Assembly (NCBI RefSeq): GCF_043641555.1
Contig: NZ_JBHZRJ010000005.1
Location: 248,001 to 312,000, forward strand
Direction: 5' to 3'
Length of the DNA: 64,000 nt
From: Saccharospirillum alexandrii_A
GTDB taxonomy: Bacteria; Pseudomonadota; Gammaproteobacteria; Pseudomonadales; Natronospirillaceae
In this document: piece by piece, positions 17,515 to 26,698 of the stretch
Layout: the number at the start of each line of letters is the position of its first letter
Numbering within the stretch: the stretch's first letter is position 1
Translations under genes and position numbers: made by a program
The notes under the pieces: model-generated
The model's database searches: none
What the model was told of the DNA's origin: nothing
Seen by the model: only the letters and a program-made list of their open reading frames with translations

Positions 17515-18780
17515 TTATCGGAAATCCCAGGCCTGCTGTACCCGATCTACCGCTTCTTCCGGTGAAATTTCACCGGCAAACAGCTCGGCCGACACATCAT
17601 TGATCACACCGCCAACATCGGCGCCGAGCGCCTGATCCCAGAACACCTGATGCCAGGATGAGTTGGCAATATTCTCGGCAATTTGCTTCATGTGCGGGTC
17701 TTCAACGGCTTCAGCCGCACCATTGGCCACCGGAATGATGATGCCCGCTGCAGCGAGTTTGCGTTGTTGTTCTGGCGCCAGGAAAAACTCCAGCCAGCGC
17801 ACGGCGGCATCACTGCCATTGCCCGAGGTAAAGGCCCAGCCATCGACACCGCCCAGCGTCGCGGAAGGGTCACCCAGGCCACCGGCCACCATGGGGAAAT
17901 TGAAGTAGCCCAGGTTGCCACCAGAGACACCCTCGCCGCTTTCGGATTCGGAGGTTTGCACACCGATATCCCATTCACCCATCAGGTGGATAGCGGCCTG
18001 CCCGTTCCCGAACACACCGGCGGCCTCGTTATAGGCCATGCCCCGATAACCGGGCTGAAAAGGGTCGAGCTCTGCCAGGCGGCGCAGCTCTTCACCTGCG
18101 CGTACGTAATGCTCGTTATCGAAGCTGGCTTCATCGGCCAGAATCGACTGGAACAGATCCTGCCCGCCAATGCGCATGGCCAGGTAGGTCCAGTAAAAAT
18201 GCAGCGGCCAGCGTTCAGCACCGCCAGCGGCGATGGGGGTGATACCGGCCTCCTTGAGCGTACTGACTGCATCCAGAAAGTCATCCCAGGTTTCAATGCT
18301 GTCGGCATTCACACCGGCCTGCTCAAACAGCGACTTGTTGTACCAGAATCCGACCTGAGCCAGCCGATAGGGTGCACCATAGAGCCGGCCGTTAACCTCA
18401 AACGCCGACATGGCGCCCGAACCAATATTGGCTCTCAGGCGTTCTGCCTTGTCGGTGATGTCTGCAAGCAGGCCCGCTTCAGCGCGCACCCGGTAATTGC
18501 CGCCGCCGAAGCTCCAGTACAGATCGGGTTTGGCGTTCGATTGCAGCAGCGTGGGCAAGCGGGCTTTCATGGCATCGTCGTCCATAAAATCCAGTTGCAC
18601 GGTGATGCTCGGGTTTTGGGCTTCGAAGTCGACACGAATCTCATCCCAGGTATCGCGGATGAACTGATCCTGCTGGTTATGCAGGACAGTCACTCTTTCT
18701 TCGGCGACCAGTTGCGTACTGCACACGGCCAGCAAGGTGCCGACGCAGGTAGAAACGACTAAGTGTTTGAGCTTGAGCAT
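17515..18780 (-). CDS. sugar ABC transporter periplasmic binding protein
   Basis: 421-residue extracellular solute-binding protein of the SBP_bac_1 type. The signal peptide is LKLKHLVVSTCVGTLLAVC with cleavage likely after VAEE-like residues near 27. Family features include YWSFGGGNYR, LYGAPYRLAQVGFWYNKSLF, WDDFLDAVSTLKEAGITPIA and the late LGGVDGWAFTSGNG. The ATG at 18780 is chosen because AGAGGAAGG lies just upstream and because the signal peptide then begins properly; the frame is open to 18849. First gene of the xylosidase operon and the most likely specificity determinant. Confidence 0.92.
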   Translation of the reverse strand: MLKLKHLVVSTCVGTLLAVCSTQLVAEERVTVLHNQQDQFIRDTWDEIRVDFEAQNPSITVQLDFMDDDAMKARLPTLLQSNAKPDLYWSFGGGNYRVRAEAGLLADITDKAERLRANIGSGAMSAFEVNGRLYGAPYRLAQVGFWYNKSLFEQAGVNADSIETWDDFLDAVSTLKEAGITPIAAGGAERWPLHFYWTYLAMRIGGQDLFQSILADEASFDNEHYVRAGEELRRLAELDPFQPGYRGMAYNEAAGVFGNGQAAIHLMGEWDIGVQTSESESGEGVSGGNLGYFNFPMVAGGLGDPSATLGGVDGWAFTSGNGSDAAVRWLEFFLAPEQQRKLAAAGIIIPVANGAAEAVEDPHMKQIAENIANSSWHQVFWDQALGADVGGVINDVSAELFAGEISPEEAVDRVQQAWDFR

Positions 18781-18861
18781 GGGGCCTTCCTCTGGTTGTG
18801 ATGGTTTTTGTTTTTCCCCCGATTGAGTCAGGGCGGCCTTTAATTTCACCTCTCAAACTAA

Positions 18862-18889
18862 ATTAAACACAGGAGACTGATACTGTCAA
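18862..18889 (-). promoter_or_regulatory. sigma70-type promoter of the xylosidase/ABC operon
   Basis: On the minus strand a perfect TTGACA (18889-18884) is followed after 16 bp by TTTAAT (18867-18862), 5 of 6 for the -10 box, about 80 bp before the start codon. It fits the only upstream space of the operon. Confidence 0.6.
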
Positions 18890-19093
18890 AATATTTTCGA
18901 GTGTCGAGTTAAATCGATCACCATTAGGGATTTGGGGTTGAACCCCCGGAACAGAGAGTGATTGGCCGCTAGAAAGACAAACAGCCTGTACTGGCGCGAC
19001 TCGTTCGTTGCAGGCACGAATCCGGATCCAGCATTGAGAGGGTTCTAGGGGGCTGACAGAATGGGGAGGGGCTGGCTGCAGCCCCGGAACAGG
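18890..19093. other. intergenic region upstream of the sugar operon
   Basis: No gene is visible. With the promoter and leader it makes up the 313 bp between the binding-protein start and the SulP stop. Confidence 0.4.
19068..19085 (-). terminator. possible terminator hairpin after SulP gene
   Basis: GGGGCTG and CAGCCCC pair around a 4-base loop, 9 bp past the stop of the SulP gene. No T tract follows, so termination is uncertain. Confidence 0.35.
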
Positions 19094-20749
19094 TTACTGC
19101 GGGTGTGACCGAATGGCTTCGCCCGCCAGGCGCAAGGCCTCTAACCGCGATGAACAGACGTGATGGGCCGGGACCATATCAAACAACCCAACGCCCTCCA
19201 GAAACCTCGATGTCTCTTGTGCAGGGCGAACTATAAACACCTCCTTGCCGGCGTCCAGGGCATCCTTGAGCGCGTTTTCAATGGCCAGGGAGACGGTGGC
19301 GTCGACCAGTGGCACGTCGCTGATATCCACCACCATGGCGGTGCAACTCATGACGGCATTATGTTCCCGGGCAATAGCCTTCGACACCCCAAAAATCATC
19401 GGCCCGCTCAGGTACAGCAAGAGCAGCTTGCCCTGGGCTTCATCGAGCAACTGCTTTTCTTCATTGTTCAGCGCAATGGCATCGTCAGAATCGGTAATGG
19501 TTTTGATGTTTCGGGTTTGTTCGCGGCTGAGCCGCTCAATGGTAATGATATTGGCGATGAAAACCCCCAACCCCACCGCCACGATGAGGTCGAAGAAGAC
19601 GGTTAAAAACATCACGCCATACATGATGAAGGTGGCGTTCCAGGAAACGCGGTGTGCACGCTTCACGAAACTCCAGTCCAGAATGTTGATGCCCACCCGC
19701 ACGGCAATGCCAGCCAATACCGCCAGGGGAATGCTCTCGGTCAGTTTCGCGGCCCACAGGATGACGACCATTAACACGACCGCCCGCACAATGCCCGACA
19801 ACGCCGACCGCGCCCCGGTTTGAATGTTCACCACGGTGCCCATGGTGGCACCGGCACCGGGCAAGCCACCGAACAGGCCCGAGACAAAGTTGCCTATGCC
19901 CTGCCCGACCAGTTCTTTATCGGATTTGTGCTCCTGGCGGGTGAGGCTGTCGGCGATGACCGCGGTCAAGAGCGCATCAATACAACCCAGCGTGCCCAGT
20001 ACCAGAGCGTCTACGATCATCTCGCTCCACTGGCCCCAACTGAAGGTGGGCACAACCATAGAGGGCAGACCCAGATCGATCTCACCAATGCGGCGTACCT
20101 CAAAAAAACCAAGAATCGTCAGCGAGAACAGCGTGCCTGCGACCAGGGCGATCAGTTGGGCGGGAACGTAGCGGGTCCACTGCTTGGGCGCGAAAAACAG
20201 AATGCCTATGGTGAAAGCACCCAATATGAATTCGACTGGCCTGATCGAGGTTAACAGCCCGGGCAAGGCCGCCAGGGTACCCGTTACCCCGCCCGGCGGG
20301 CTCGGGTGACCGAGGAAAGGGGCCAGCTGCAGAATGATCAGAATAATACCAATACCGGACATAAAGCCGGAGACTACACTGTAGGGCATTAACGTAATGT
20401 ATTTGCCGAGCTTGAGTGCCCCCAGCGCGATCTGAAACAACCCGGCCATCATGACCACGGTAAACGCCATGGCTCTGCCGTTTTCCGGGTTATCGGCAAT
20501 CAGGGTGGTGAGTACGGCCGTCATCACAACCGTCATCGGGCCGGTGGGCTCGGAAATGAGCGTGGACGTGCCACCAAACAGGGCCGCGAACAACCCTACC
20601 AGCACCGCACCGTAAAGCCCGGCCTCAGCGCCGGCACCGGACGCAACGCCGAACGCCAGCGCCATGGGCAAAGACACCACTGCGGCCGTCAGGCCACCGA
20701 AAATGTCACCTTTTAGGTTATCGAACCGAATGTCGTTAAACAGCTGCAT
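19094..20749 (-). CDS. SulP-family anion transporter with STAS domain
   Basis: 551-residue membrane transporter. The N-terminal two thirds holds the SulP transport fold, starting DIFGGLTAAVVSLPMALAFG and including LFGGTSTLISEPTGPMTVVM, a hallmark of the bicarbonate/sulfate branch. The C-terminal 120 residues form a STAS domain (LLLLYLSGPMIFGVSKAI, MVVDISDVPLVDATVSLAIE). Family members carry sulfate, bicarbonate or dicarboxylates, often with sodium. The neighbourhood does not identify the anion. It stands alone and is transcribed left. Confidence 0.92.
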   Translation of the reverse strand: MQLFNDIRFDNLKGDIFGGLTAAVVSLPMALAFGVASGAGAEAGLYGAVLVGLFAALFGGTSTLISEPTGPMTVVMTAVLTTLIADNPENGRAMAFTVVMMAGLFQIALGALKLGKYITLMPYSVVSGFMSGIGIILIILQLAPFLGHPSPPGGVTGTLAALPGLLTSIRPVEFILGAFTIGILFFAPKQWTRYVPAQLIALVAGTLFSLTILGFFEVRRIGEIDLGLPSMVVPTFSWGQWSEMIVDALVLGTLGCIDALLTAVIADSLTRQEHKSDKELVGQGIGNFVSGLFGGLPGAGATMGTVVNIQTGARSALSGIVRAVVLMVVILWAAKLTESIPLAVLAGIAVRVGINILDWSFVKRAHRVSWNATFIMYGVMFLTVFFDLIVAVGLGVFIANIITIERLSREQTRNIKTITDSDDAIALNNEEKQLLDEAQGKLLLLYLSGPMIFGVSKAIAREHNAVMSCTAMVVDISDVPLVDATVSLAIENALKDALDAGKEVFIVRPAQETSRFLEGVGLFDMVPAHHVCSSRLEALRLAGEAIRSHPQ

Positions 20750-20847
20750 GGGTCCATCAACACGTGTCTGGTGATCTTATCGGCAGAGTTTACGGGATGA
20801 CGCACCCTGCCGCATCCATGGTAAGCCAATTCACCTTGTCCTGGGCG

Positions 20848-21876
20848 TTAACAATCACCCGCAGGATCTTCGGGCATGACGCAGGATGCAGTAGCCTGAA
20901 TAGCGTTAGTAACCGGCTGACCGCCAGCACTCACCGGCACCCAGGCTTCCGCCCAGGTGTGATTGGCACCCTCCCCCCACTCGGCCAACGCCGCTGTCAG
21001 GAAATCGATAAACACTCGAGTCCTGGCGGGCAAATAGTCGCGTTTGGGGTAGATGGCGAACACCCCGCTGCCCGGTTCCGGGAGCCGGTAGGCTGGGTAG
21101 AGCGACACCAGGGCACCCGATTCCAGGCCTTCTTTGGCGAGAAAGTGTGGCAGTTGGGCAATGCCCAGGCCATCCATACACATATGGGCCATCGCCTCGC
21201 CGTCGTCGGTGATATACCGGCGCTCCAGTTCATAGGAAAGGTATTCCCCCGATTCATCGGGCAAGAGAATAGGTTGCAACTGTCGGGTCTCCTTGATGCG
21301 GAAACCTATCCATAAGTGCGCGTGGAAGTCTTCACGGGAGCACGGTGTGCCATGCGCTTCCAGATACCGGGGAGAGGCGCATACCAGGAAATCCATCGGG
21401 CTGAGTCGACGAGCCACCAGACGGCTGTCTTTCACATAACCGGTACGCAATGCGAGATCAATGTCGTTATCGATGATGTCGACATGCAGATCGTTGATCT
21501 CAAGTTCCAGCCGGATATCCGGAAACTGTTGGCAGAACGACTGCAGCAAGGGGCGCAGGTAGAGGTGACCGTAACAGACGGCAGAAGTTATGCGCAGGGT
21601 ACCCATAGGCGAGTCGTTGGATTGCTGCAGTTCCTCTTCGCAGTTAGCGAGGCTCTGGAGCATTCTGCGAACGGTGTCGGCATAGCGTTCGCCAGCGGCC
21701 GTGATTCGCAGTTGCCTCGTGGAGCGCTGGAACAGGGTAAACCCCAGTTGCGCTTCCAGGCGGCCGATGGCTTTGCTGACCGTCGAAGGATCACTGCCAC
21801 ACAACTTGGCGGCAGCCGAAAAACTGCCGCCATCGCACGTGGCAATAAAGATTTCCAGTGACCGTAATTTATCCAT
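20848..21876 (-). CDS. LysR-family transcriptional regulator
   Basis: 342 residues from an ATG at 21876. The N-terminal winged helix is classical (LEIFIATCDGGSFSAAAKLCGSDPSTVSKAIGRLE), and the effector domain spans about 90-300 with the DIDLALRTG signature. The roughly 40-residue tail beyond the usual end is unusual. It is divergent from the AhpD-like gene, and a perfect inverted repeat lies between them, so mutual control is likely. Confidence 0.9.
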   Translation of the reverse strand: MDKLRSLEIFIATCDGGSFSAAAKLCGSDPSTVSKAIGRLEAQLGFTLFQRSTRQLRITAAGERYADTVRRMLQSLANCEEELQQSNDSPMGTLRITSAVCYGHLYLRPLLQSFCQQFPDIRLELEINDLHVDIIDNDIDLALRTGYVKDSRLVARRLSPMDFLVCASPRYLEAHGTPCSREDFHAHLWIGFRIKETRQLQPILLPDESGEYLSYELERRYITDDGEAMAHMCMDGLGIAQLPHFLAKEGLESGALVSLYPAYRLPEPGSGVFAIYPKRDYLPARTRVFIDFLTAALAEWGEGANHTWAEAWVPVSAGGQPVTNAIQATASCVMPEDPAGDC

Positions 21877-21900
21877 CAGCAAAGTATAGCAACAAAGAAA

Positions 21901-21917
21901 CGTGAACAATATTCACG
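21901..21917. promoter_or_regulatory. LysR-type operator
   Basis: CGTGAA-CAATA-TTCACG is a perfect inverted repeat containing the T-N11-A pattern of LysR boxes, 24 bp upstream of the LysR start codon and inside the divergent promoter region. Confidence 0.6.
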
Positions 21918-22004
21918 ACACTTTGGGATAGCGCGTCCCTTCACTCAGTTAGCCAGATGCCTAGAATTCAACGAACGACAGATTTCTTAGTACAGGGTGA
22001 TACT

Positions 22005-22562
22005 GTGATCCGATATGTATTCAACAAAGCTTTGATGGGCATGCAGCGGCGCTATGATTACGACGTTGGCTATCTGCAGGAGATTCTACGGACCGACCTT
22101 CGAGGCTTTCTGAAGTACCTCGGGTTTCAGGTTATGGCATCCCACGCTGGGAAGCTGCCGGCAGAGCCGCTGTTTGCCGCCCGACTACGAGCAATTATCT
22201 GGGACGATTGCGGACCCTGCACCCAACTGGTAACAACGATGGCGCTGGAGGCCAGGGTAAACCCCGAGCGCGTTCGCGCCATCGTAACAAACGACTTCGA
22301 TAACCTGCCCGAACACACGGCCCTGGTAGCCCGCTTCACCGATTTGGTGCTTGCCCATAACCCGGAAGCGGATGTGTTGCGTGAACACATTCGGGCTCGA
22401 TGGGGTACCCGGGGCCTTATTGCCATTGGCTACGCCATCAGTACCTCACGTGTTTACCCGGCCTTGAAATACACTCTTGGCTACGGGAGAGCCTGCAGCC
22501 GGGTTCAAGTCAACGAAGAGACTCTGGTGCCCAAGCGCTCGGCAAAGATTGCACACCGGTAA
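22005..22562 (+). CDS. AhpD/carboxymuconolactone decarboxylase-like protein
   Basis: 185 residues from GTG 22005 (AGGG 7 bases upstream); an ATG at 21957 in the same frame lacks a ribosome site and would add 16 residues. It is all-helical with DDCGPCTQL, a CxxC pair (C69, C72) like the AhpD redox site, followed by a helix starting ARVNPERV. AhpD-like proteins use the CxxC as a thiol peroxidase or protonation centre. Divergence from the LysR gene suggests an induced detoxification or redox role. The exact substrate is unknown. Confidence 0.65.
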   Translation: MIRYVFNKALMGMQRRYDYDVGYLQEILRTDLRGFLKYLGFQVMASHAGKLPAEPLFAARLRAIIWDDCGPCTQLVTTMALEARVNPERVRAIVTNDFDNLPEHTALVARFTDLVLAHNPEADVLREHIRARWGTRGLIAIGYAISTSRVYPALKYTLGYGRACSRVQVNEETLVPKRSAKIAHR

Positions 22563-22579
22563 ACCATGGCGCTTATCGC

Positions 22580-23044
22580 TTACTCGTTGTCGTCTTCGAA
22601 TTCACGCCTGGCATTTACCCAGGAGTCACTCATTACCTGGTAGGCGTCCGTGAAGCCCTTTTTCATTTCATCCCAGGCACCGGCTGAACTGTTTCTGAAG
22701 CTGTCGTACCAGCCAGCCAATTCGCTTCTCTGCTCGCGCAGTCTGTTCAGGTTAGCCCTGGCATCCTGGCGAGCTTGTTGGCTCATCGATTCCCAGTTAT
22801 TGTCGATTCGGGCCTCGAGTTCGTTGATCTTACCATCGAGCCTTTCCAGTGCTTCACCGGCTTCTGCCACGGCCTCGTCACGCTGGTTGGCGGTGTATTG
22901 CCTCAGCGTGCTTATCAGCTCCCTGGTTTCTTGTTCGACATCCTGTGCCGTGACGACGTCATCTTCAGATTTCGCACAGGATGCTAACCCCAGACCTAAA
23001 ACCACTGCTATAAGTACTGCTGTAAAAATAGAAAGCTTATTCAT
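22580..23044 (-). CDS. coiled-coil lipoprotein
   Basis: 154 residues with a lipoprotein signal (IAVVLGLGLASC). The mature part is almost wholly helical and charged, with heptad-like spacing from about 35 to 130 (GEALERLDGKINELEARI, ARANLNRLREQRSEL), and ends acidic. AGGAG lies 7 bases before the ATG. It resembles small envelope-stress coiled-coil lipoproteins; no enzymatic motif is seen. Its start overlaps the end of the small frame at 23037, hinting at a two-gene unit. Confidence 0.75.
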   Translation of the reverse strand: MNKLSIFTAVLIAVVLGLGLASCAKSEDDVVTAQDVEQETRELISTLRQYTANQRDEAVAEAGEALERLDGKINELEARIDNNWESMSQQARQDARANLNRLREQRSELAGWYDSFRNSSAGAWDEMKKGFTDAYQVMSDSWVNARREFEDDNE

Positions 23045-23183
23045 CTTGTAACTCCTGCCATTCCTGATATCGGTAACCGCTCTCTAACAGAGTAGCCGCC
23101 AGAACACATAACTGGGCATGTGTTGGTTGTTGCTGATGCATACCATTAAGCTCCAGGACACGCTTTATGACTGGGTACGTCAC
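23037..23183 (-). CDS. possible small protein upstream of coiled-coil lipoprotein
   Basis: A frame of 48 codons from a GTG at 23183 (a TTG at 23237 is possible) that ends 8 bases inside the next gene, an overlap typical of translational coupling. The product has normal amino-acid balance (VIKRVLELNGMHQQQPTHAQ and ESGYRYQEWQEL) and no membrane segment. GAGAGG lies 12 bases upstream, somewhat far. I do not recognise the family. Confidence 0.4.
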   Translation of the reverse strand: MTYPVIKRVLELNGMHQQQPTHAQLCVLAATLLESGYRYQEWQELQDE

Positions 23184-23289
23184 ATTAGTCCATGGCCTCT
23201 CGGCCGACTCACTCTTTTTCGGCCGTTCACTATACAACCCTTAACGACGGTCTTTGACTATGACTATATATCGATCGATACATATAGCC

Positions 23290-23580
23290 CTAACTGCCCT
23301 CTACAATGAACAACGTACATTCGGCGTTATCGGTACGTTTTGGTTTCACCGGAGCGTATTCTTCAGAATCCACAAATGCCTGCGCACTTTTCATGTCCGG
23401 GAATTCGATGATCACAATCCGGGAGGGAGACCAGAGCTCTGTTTCTCGGACATCCATCACACCCCCTCTTGCCCGATAAACACCACCAAACTTTTCGGCG
23501 ATCGGCTTAGCCAGCGTCTTGTATTCCTCATAAGCTGTATGATCTTTTATCTTGGTGTCTACGATTAGAAATGCGCTCAT
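23290..23580 (-). CDS. DUF1330-family protein
   Basis: 96 residues, ferredoxin-like alpha/beta fold of the DUF1330 (dimeric alpha-beta barrel) type. It shows FLIVDTKIKDHTAYEEYK, the glycine loop RARGGVMDV and VIIEFPDMKSAQAFVDSEEY. The ATG at 23580 has GGAG 8 bases upstream, and the longer frame to 23637 has no such site. Biochemical function of the family is unknown; related barrels are monooxygenases or muconolactone isomerases. Confidence 0.85.
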   Translation of the reverse strand: MSAFLIVDTKIKDHTAYEEYKTLAKPIAEKFGGVYRARGGVMDVRETELWSPSRIVIIEFPDMKSAQAFVDSEEYAPVKPKRTDNAECTLFIVEGS

Positions 23581-23880
23581 TGTAAAAACTCCATAATTTA
23601 GTGGGTGGTTAATACCAATCTCAACTGTAACTCCCAACTGAACACTTCGACGACCAACTCTCAGGCACTCCCTATTGAACCGCGCTGCTCGCCTGCCGTT
23701 GCTGCCCCCCTGCCTGCCAACACCTCGACAAAAGCGAGGCCGGCACCGCTCAACAGAGAAAACGACGCTGATACTGCTCCCGATGTCATCGCAGCCATTC
23801 AGGGCAGTGTGACACCAAGGTCGCCACAGGCGAGATGACCTTGGGTAAACTACCGGCTCCTCGGCGGATCATATTGCCAC
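23581..23880. other. intergenic region with one hairpin
   Basis: 300 bp between two leftward genes. Apart from the hairpin at 23815-23844 nothing is recognised. Confidence 0.4.
23815..23844 (-). terminator. stem-loop after the ClpP-like membrane protein gene
   Basis: CCAAGGTC pairs with GACCTTGG and an inner CGCC/GGCG stem closes on a TGT loop, 37 bp past the stop at 23881. No T tract, so it may be an RNA-stabilising end or a weak terminator. Confidence 0.45.
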
Positions 23881-25398
23881 CTATGAAGGCGTATTGATAA
23901 ACCGCATACGCCGGTAAAAGGCAGGTCCCTGGCCTTCAGGCAAGGCCAGGATCTCTTCGAAAAACCGACTGTAAACCCGGCAAACAACCGCTGTATTGGC
24001 ATCGGTGTGCGTGGAAGTATCGAGATAGCGAATATCGTCGCCCAAATTGGCTTGAACAAGTTCTACCGCTTCCTGAAACGCAACCGGCTCCATCATTGCG
24101 ACCGTGGAGTCGACATTATATACAACACGCGTGAACAACTCTTTGAGCCTTTGCCAGTGTTCCTGAGAAATAATTGCTCGGTAGTCGAGATTCCCATAGC
24201 GCACCGGATCGATCATTTGCGGGCAATACCTAGGATGAGAAGCCATCAAATTGCCCATCTCCGACAGCAGTGCTGTCAAATCCGTGTCGTTAGCCCGGTC
24301 GGCCACCGTCATCGCCCAATCATCAAAGTAGCGTGGAGCCACCGCCACAATGTCGAATTCTGGCCCACTCAGCGCCCGCTCTTTCCAGAATGCATCAACC
24401 AGTTGACTGTAGAACTCCGGATCCACGCGCGCACCCACTTCAAATACTCCAACAGAGCTCAAGGCCGCGCGAATAGGCTGATACCGCTGCTCGCGATATT
24501 CCGCGGGCAAAATATCATCGACTTCCACGATGTTGTGGGCCAGCCCCGACTGTTGCAACTCTTCCAGCGTCGGCCACCAAAGTTCACCCGGTGGCACTTC
24601 GAACATGCGGTCAATCGCTGTACGGTCGATGCCCCGCTCGGCATAGTGCTGGCGGTCGACAACGTATTCTTTGTCTTCACTGGACAAGCTCTCGCCTGTG
24701 ATGGGGTTCGTGTACTGATGAAACCCCAACCTGGCACCGCGGCCTAACGTTCGGTTCGAACCGGCTACAAAAGCAAGCGGGCAGGCAGAATTACAACCGA
24801 CCGCGCTGAACGTGTCCCATTGGTGGCGTTCAATTAATTTGGCCAGAGCCCGCCCTTCGTAGAGCCGGCCACCACCACTATCCAGAACAATGCCTTCAAT
24901 AGCCTCAGGTTCTTCCAGCTCTTCGATTAAATCCTCGATTTCCCGAGTCATACCAAAGCCGAAAAAACCTTCCAGATGAATCAGGTTACGCTCGCCCAAC
25001 ACCGCTATGTGGTAATTGGCCAACGGGTCAGGTTGGAACCCGTTGACCCAATGCTCCCGATAAGTAGGCAGCTCCTCTTTAAAGGTTTGAACCTGATTAA
25101 GAAAACTGACCAGGATAACCCCAATAACCAGGATCGGCCCCAGACTTTTTTGTTCATCAACCCAAACCCGATGAGACGTCCGCACCAGACCGACAAGTTG
25201 CCAGGGGTACACTACCAACATCACAAATCCCATCCCAAATATTTGCCAGCGTGACTGGTAAACCGGATGTTTTATCCATTGAAAAGCGATGGGTACCACC
25301 AGCGCCACCGTCACTACAACATTAAGGACGACAAAATTCACCCAAAATGCCCTTACGAGCGAGTATTCGCCCTGCCAATGTCGGCGGATGTACCGCAT
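23881..25398 (-). CDS. membrane protein with ClpP/crotonase-like domain (COG3904-like)
   Basis: 505 residues. The N-terminus has three hydrophobic segments (about 16-40, 52-72, 87-104). A ClpP-like domain follows (about 125-290): HLEGFFGFGM, IEGIVLDSGGGRLYEGRAL, then the candidate nucleophile S204 in CNSACPLAF and H227 in GFHQY, 23 residues apart, close to the Ser-His spacing of ClpP. The C-terminal 200 residues are helical and unassigned. This looks like a membrane-anchored peptidase or a pseudo-enzyme of the periplasmic COG3904 type, target unknown. It is a single gene, not next to an NfeD-like partner. Confidence 0.65.
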   Translation of the reverse strand: MRYIRRHWQGEYSLVRAFWVNFVVLNVVVTVALVVPIAFQWIKHPVYQSRWQIFGMGFVMLVVYPWQLVGLVRTSHRVWVDEQKSLGPILVIGVILVSFLNQVQTFKEELPTYREHWVNGFQPDPLANYHIAVLGERNLIHLEGFFGFGMTREIEDLIEELEEPEAIEGIVLDSGGGRLYEGRALAKLIERHQWDTFSAVGCNSACPLAFVAGSNRTLGRGARLGFHQYTNPITGESLSSEDKEYVVDRQHYAERGIDRTAIDRMFEVPPGELWWPTLEELQQSGLAHNIVEVDDILPAEYREQRYQPIRAALSSVGVFEVGARVDPEFYSQLVDAFWKERALSGPEFDIVAVAPRYFDDWAMTVADRANDTDLTALLSEMGNLMASHPRYCPQMIDPVRYGNLDYRAIISQEHWQRLKELFTRVVYNVDSTVAMMEPVAFQEAVELVQANLGDDIRYLDTSTHTDANTAVVCRVYSRFFEEILALPEGQGPAFYRRMRFINTPS

Positions 25399-25745
25399 AA
25401 GTCACTCCTGATTTATCGCCAAAAAATGCACTCACCGCATAGGGGATTGGGTAACAACTGGCATCAATCGAAAGTCGAAGATTGCCATCTACTGCGTCTA
25501 CTCGAAATGGTACATAACTACTGGCAGACAGCTTAAAAGGTCATCCTGGCTCGAAGTAACAGATCTGCTTCCATAGCCATGGTGTCTAACTCCCCCTTGC
25601 CCGTAATGCGTGACCTTGACTCAATTCGAACATGAGGCACCCTCTTTATAGAAGGGAAGAACTTCCGGAAGATTACCCTGCGCTTTCTCCTGTTCGAACC
25701 GCAAATTCCGTGTACACCCACCGAATTAACATACCATAAACGGGC
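25399..25745. other. intergenic region, nothing recognised
   Basis: 347 bp between two leftward genes; short frames lack ribosome sites and have unlikely composition. Confidence 0.4.
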
Positions 25746-26201
25746 CTACAGATAACCACCTCCGGCCCCGATTACCACTACGATAACCCCAAGAATCAGG
25801 TTGGTGCCCACTAGCTTGCGAATCTGTCCCACCTGCCGTCCGGCCTCCTTTGGGTCCTGGTTGGCAACGGCCAGCTTTAGCCTGCGGAAGGGGGCAAAAT
25901 AGACGTGCGAATAAAGCAGCATCATGACAATCCCAAGCCCCTGCATGACATGGATATGCCAGCCGGCACCTGCCATGCCACCGAACACGCTGGAGAGCAT
26001 CCAATAGCCTGTTACCAGCAACAGAATCACGGCCACCCATACCCACCGGAAAAAACGGGACAGGGTGTGACACCAGAGCACACCCCGCTGCGACTCATTA
26101 ACCACCTCGACTACGGCCGGTCTCATGGCCATATAGGCGAAGAACATGCCGCCAACCCAGATCACGGCAGAGAGAACATGCAGTGCGATAGCGAAACTCA
26201 T
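25746..26201 (-). CDS. CopD-like integral membrane protein
   Basis: 151 residues with four transmembrane helices. It begins FAIALHVLSAVIWVGGMFFAY, the H-x-x-x-A-x-x-W-x-G-G-M pattern shared with CopD-like haem or copper membrane proteins, and a second histidine pair occurs in WHIHVMQGLG. These histidines could bind haem or metal. AAGGAG lies 7 bases before the ATG at 26201. No partner gene is adjacent. Function inferred only from fold. Confidence 0.75.
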   Translation of the reverse strand: MSFAIALHVLSAVIWVGGMFFAYMAMRPAVVEVVNESQRGVLWCHTLSRFFRWVWVAVILLLVTGYWMLSSVFGGMAGAGWHIHVMQGLGIVMMLLYSHVYFAPFRRLKLAVANQDPKEAGRQVGQIRKLVGTNLILGVIVVVIGAGGGYL

Positions 26202-26698
26202 AAACGCGACTCCTTGATAAGATATGCGTGTGAAGAGCATAGGCTTCTAATCACTTCATGTCGCCGATGCACCACATTTGCATTTCAACCAGCCGCCACC
26301 CCAGCTGATAAGGCTAAGCGATGGTGCGCGCTCTATTAGCCAGCGCGTCCATTAGCCATTCGAGCTAGTGCGGCGCAATGGAATTGCGAGAATACCCACC
26401 AGAAGACCATAGACCATAGCTATTAGAAGAGGCTCCCTAATAGATGCACGGTGTAAGTTTGTCGTTAAGCACCGCACCCATCAAAACGACGACCATCGCA
26501 CAAAACACGACTTCGTCTTTGCACACCGAACGAATCTTCCGTAACAATGCTTACGTTGTAAGACGATTCCAAAAGGAGCTGGAGTTGCCGCAGTACGTCG
26601 ACTAGCTGGCAGCAGCCGGTCGATGGGGCGTTGCCGCCAAACCGACTTGAAGGCAACGCTGCGAACGACTGCCGAACACAAAAACAAAGGATAACAAC
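26202..26698. other. long leader upstream of the toxin gene
   Basis: 497 bp with no convincing gene on either strand. Its length would suit a regulated promoter for the toxin at 26699; no clear operator is seen. Confidence 0.35.

Noticed and set aside
17683..18762. Plus-strand 359-codon frame opposite the sugar-binding protein
   Set aside because: GC-driven shadow of a gene with signal peptide and family motifs on the other strand.
24007..24747. Plus-strand frame opposite the ClpP-like protein
   Set aside because: Arg/His-rich shadow composition, no start signal.
25533..25721. 62-codon minus-strand frame in an intergenic region
   Set aside because: Basic low-quality composition, no ribosome site.
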